Of a stretch of DNA of 64,000 bases, positions 63,201 to 64,000 are shown piece after piece; position 1 is the stretch's first letter, and each line of letters opens with the position of its first letter. The DNA is taken from positions 4,431,243 through 4,495,242 of the forward strand of contig NW_024881279.1 in the NCBI RefSeq assembly GCF_018691265.1, written 5' to 3'. This stretch comes from Tyto alba (Eukaryota > Chordata > Aves > Strigiformes > Tytonidae). Below the pieces are notes generated by a model. The model made no database searches and was not told where the DNA came from. It saw nothing but the letters and a program-made list of their open reading frames with translations. Made by a program: the position numbers and the translations under genes.

Positions 63201-64000
63201 CTCCAGCAAGAGATTCATTCTTACCTTATGTTTAACATAAGATTATTAATATTCTTAATAATAGCAATAACATCTCTTATTAAGACATCCTGCTGGCTTC
63301 AGAGAACAGGTTTCTATTTTCCTCAGGTTCTAATTTTAGAAGCTTCTGGGGGCTATGTAAACATGTGAACTAGAAACAAACAAGAGGACCATAAGGATTA
63401 TTTGCTCAAAGCTTGGGGTGGGTGATCAGATCCAAATATCCTGCTATACTGAAGTCACTGCCCTGGACTTTCACAGATCTGCAGACCAGAAAGTGCCATT
63501 TCATGGGTCTGGTTGTGTTGCTGCTAAAAAGAGGAGCTTTGTCATCTGCTTCACTGGGAGACAGAAAACTTGGGAGAGGTACAGATGTACTGAGAGCAAC
63601 CAACACTGAGCATCAAACATTATCAGGGCTGGGGAAAGGAAACAAGGATGTGTGTACAGCCCTGTCTGGCACCTCACCTCACCACAGTAGCAGAAACTTG
63701 CTCCCATTTGATGCAAGACTCCTCAGCCCTGTGCCATGCTAGTTGTGGCCCCATAGTGCATCTGCTCTGCCAAATCTTCGTGCCCACTGCTATGTTGAGA
63801 AAAACTAGTGCTGAAATGCTTACTTTGTGTTTGTAGCAGTTTTCTTCAAAATATAAAAGCAGCTTTTTGCACACTGAAATATATCTCTAAACTCAAGCTT
63901 GTTCACGTCCCATTTTTCTTTTTCATTAATCAAGAAAAAAATATTGAAAACTACATGACAATTTGCATCACACTTCTAACAGACAAAACAGCTGAAAAAT
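60243..64000. other. Right-end stretch without recognised genes
   Basis: No exon of a recognised protein is seen on either strand. A 180-codon frame at 62,826-63,368 has no known domain and no splice or promoter support. The stretch holds a T run at 62,221-62,237 and a GT/CA-rich palindrome at 62,067-62,092. If the neighbouring gene begins at the CpG island, this would be its first intron. Confidence 0.45.
62067..62092. repeat. Perfect inverted repeat in alternating purine-pyrimidine DNA
   Basis: TGTGTGCCTG (62,067-62,076), a 6-bp loop and CAGGCACACA (62,083-62,092) form a perfect 10-bp stem. The flanks continue as GTG/CAC alternation to about 62,105, a sequence type prone to Z-DNA. Confidence 0.85.

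Noticed and set aside
62826..63368. 180-codon plus-strand frame with a hydrophobic segment near its end
   Set aside because: It has no recognisable domain or promoter. The hydrophobic part comes from AT-rich ATT/TTA codons.
1..64000. CRISPR arrays, bacterial operons, phage or other prokaryotic defence systems
   Set aside because: Split genes with GT-AG introns, CpG islands, CR1 and MIR relics show vertebrate DNA. No regularly spaced direct repeats of CRISPR type are present.

Overview
This is vertebrate nuclear DNA, most likely from a bird. The only protein-coding gene I can identify is the 5' two-thirds of VDAC1, the mitochondrial outer-membrane porin, on the minus strand. Its coding exons are separated by GT-AG introns. 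The intergenic DNA is AT-rich with CpG-rich promoter-like islands, and the recognisable repeats are old CR1-type LINE pieces and one MIR/CORE-type SINE. The compact gene (promoter to coding exon 7 in about 13 kb), the CR1 relics and the low repeat density fit an avian or other sauropsid genome. I cannot name the species.

Layout. Positions 1-13,140 hold VDAC1, read right to left. A GC-rich promoter with GC boxes and an 11-bp G-rich minisatellite lies at about 13,141-13,200. A probable 5'UTR exon ends at 13,046 and is followed by an intron of about 6.0 kb. Six coding exons follow at 7065-6999, 6427-6378, 5805-5653, 5562-5510, 3288-3061 and 111-1; the last runs off the window. Joined, they encode residues 1-220 of a protein that is about 283 residues in mammals, in one continuous frame, with junction phases that agree at every splice.

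Positions 13.3-59.8 kb form a long stretch in which I recognise no protein-coding gene. It contains several candidate CTCF motifs, two notable hairpin-forming inverted repeats, one MIR-like SINE (about 42.8-43.05 kb) and two old plus-oriented CR1 3' fragments (about 55.6-56.46 kb and 58.34-58.78 kb). Two minus-strand open stretches near 28.1-28.5 and 29.6-29.8 kb have splice-like edges but no recognisable homology.

Positions 59.79-60.12 kb hold a second CpG island with a near-consensus CTCF motif, followed by a perfect (ATAAA)16 pentanucleotide array. In mammals the gene next to the VDAC1 promoter, divergently oriented, is TCF7. This island is therefore a candidate distal promoter or insulator for that neighbour, but I found no TCF7 coding sequence here. 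The last 3.7 kb shows only low-complexity DNA and a Z-DNA-prone palindrome.

I found no convincing previously undescribed system. The most checkable leads are the CTCF/CpG-island/pentanucleotide composite at 60 kb, the G-rich VDAC1 promoter repeat, the hairpins at 13.97 and 40.05 kb, and the unexplained open stretch at 28.1-28.45 kb.
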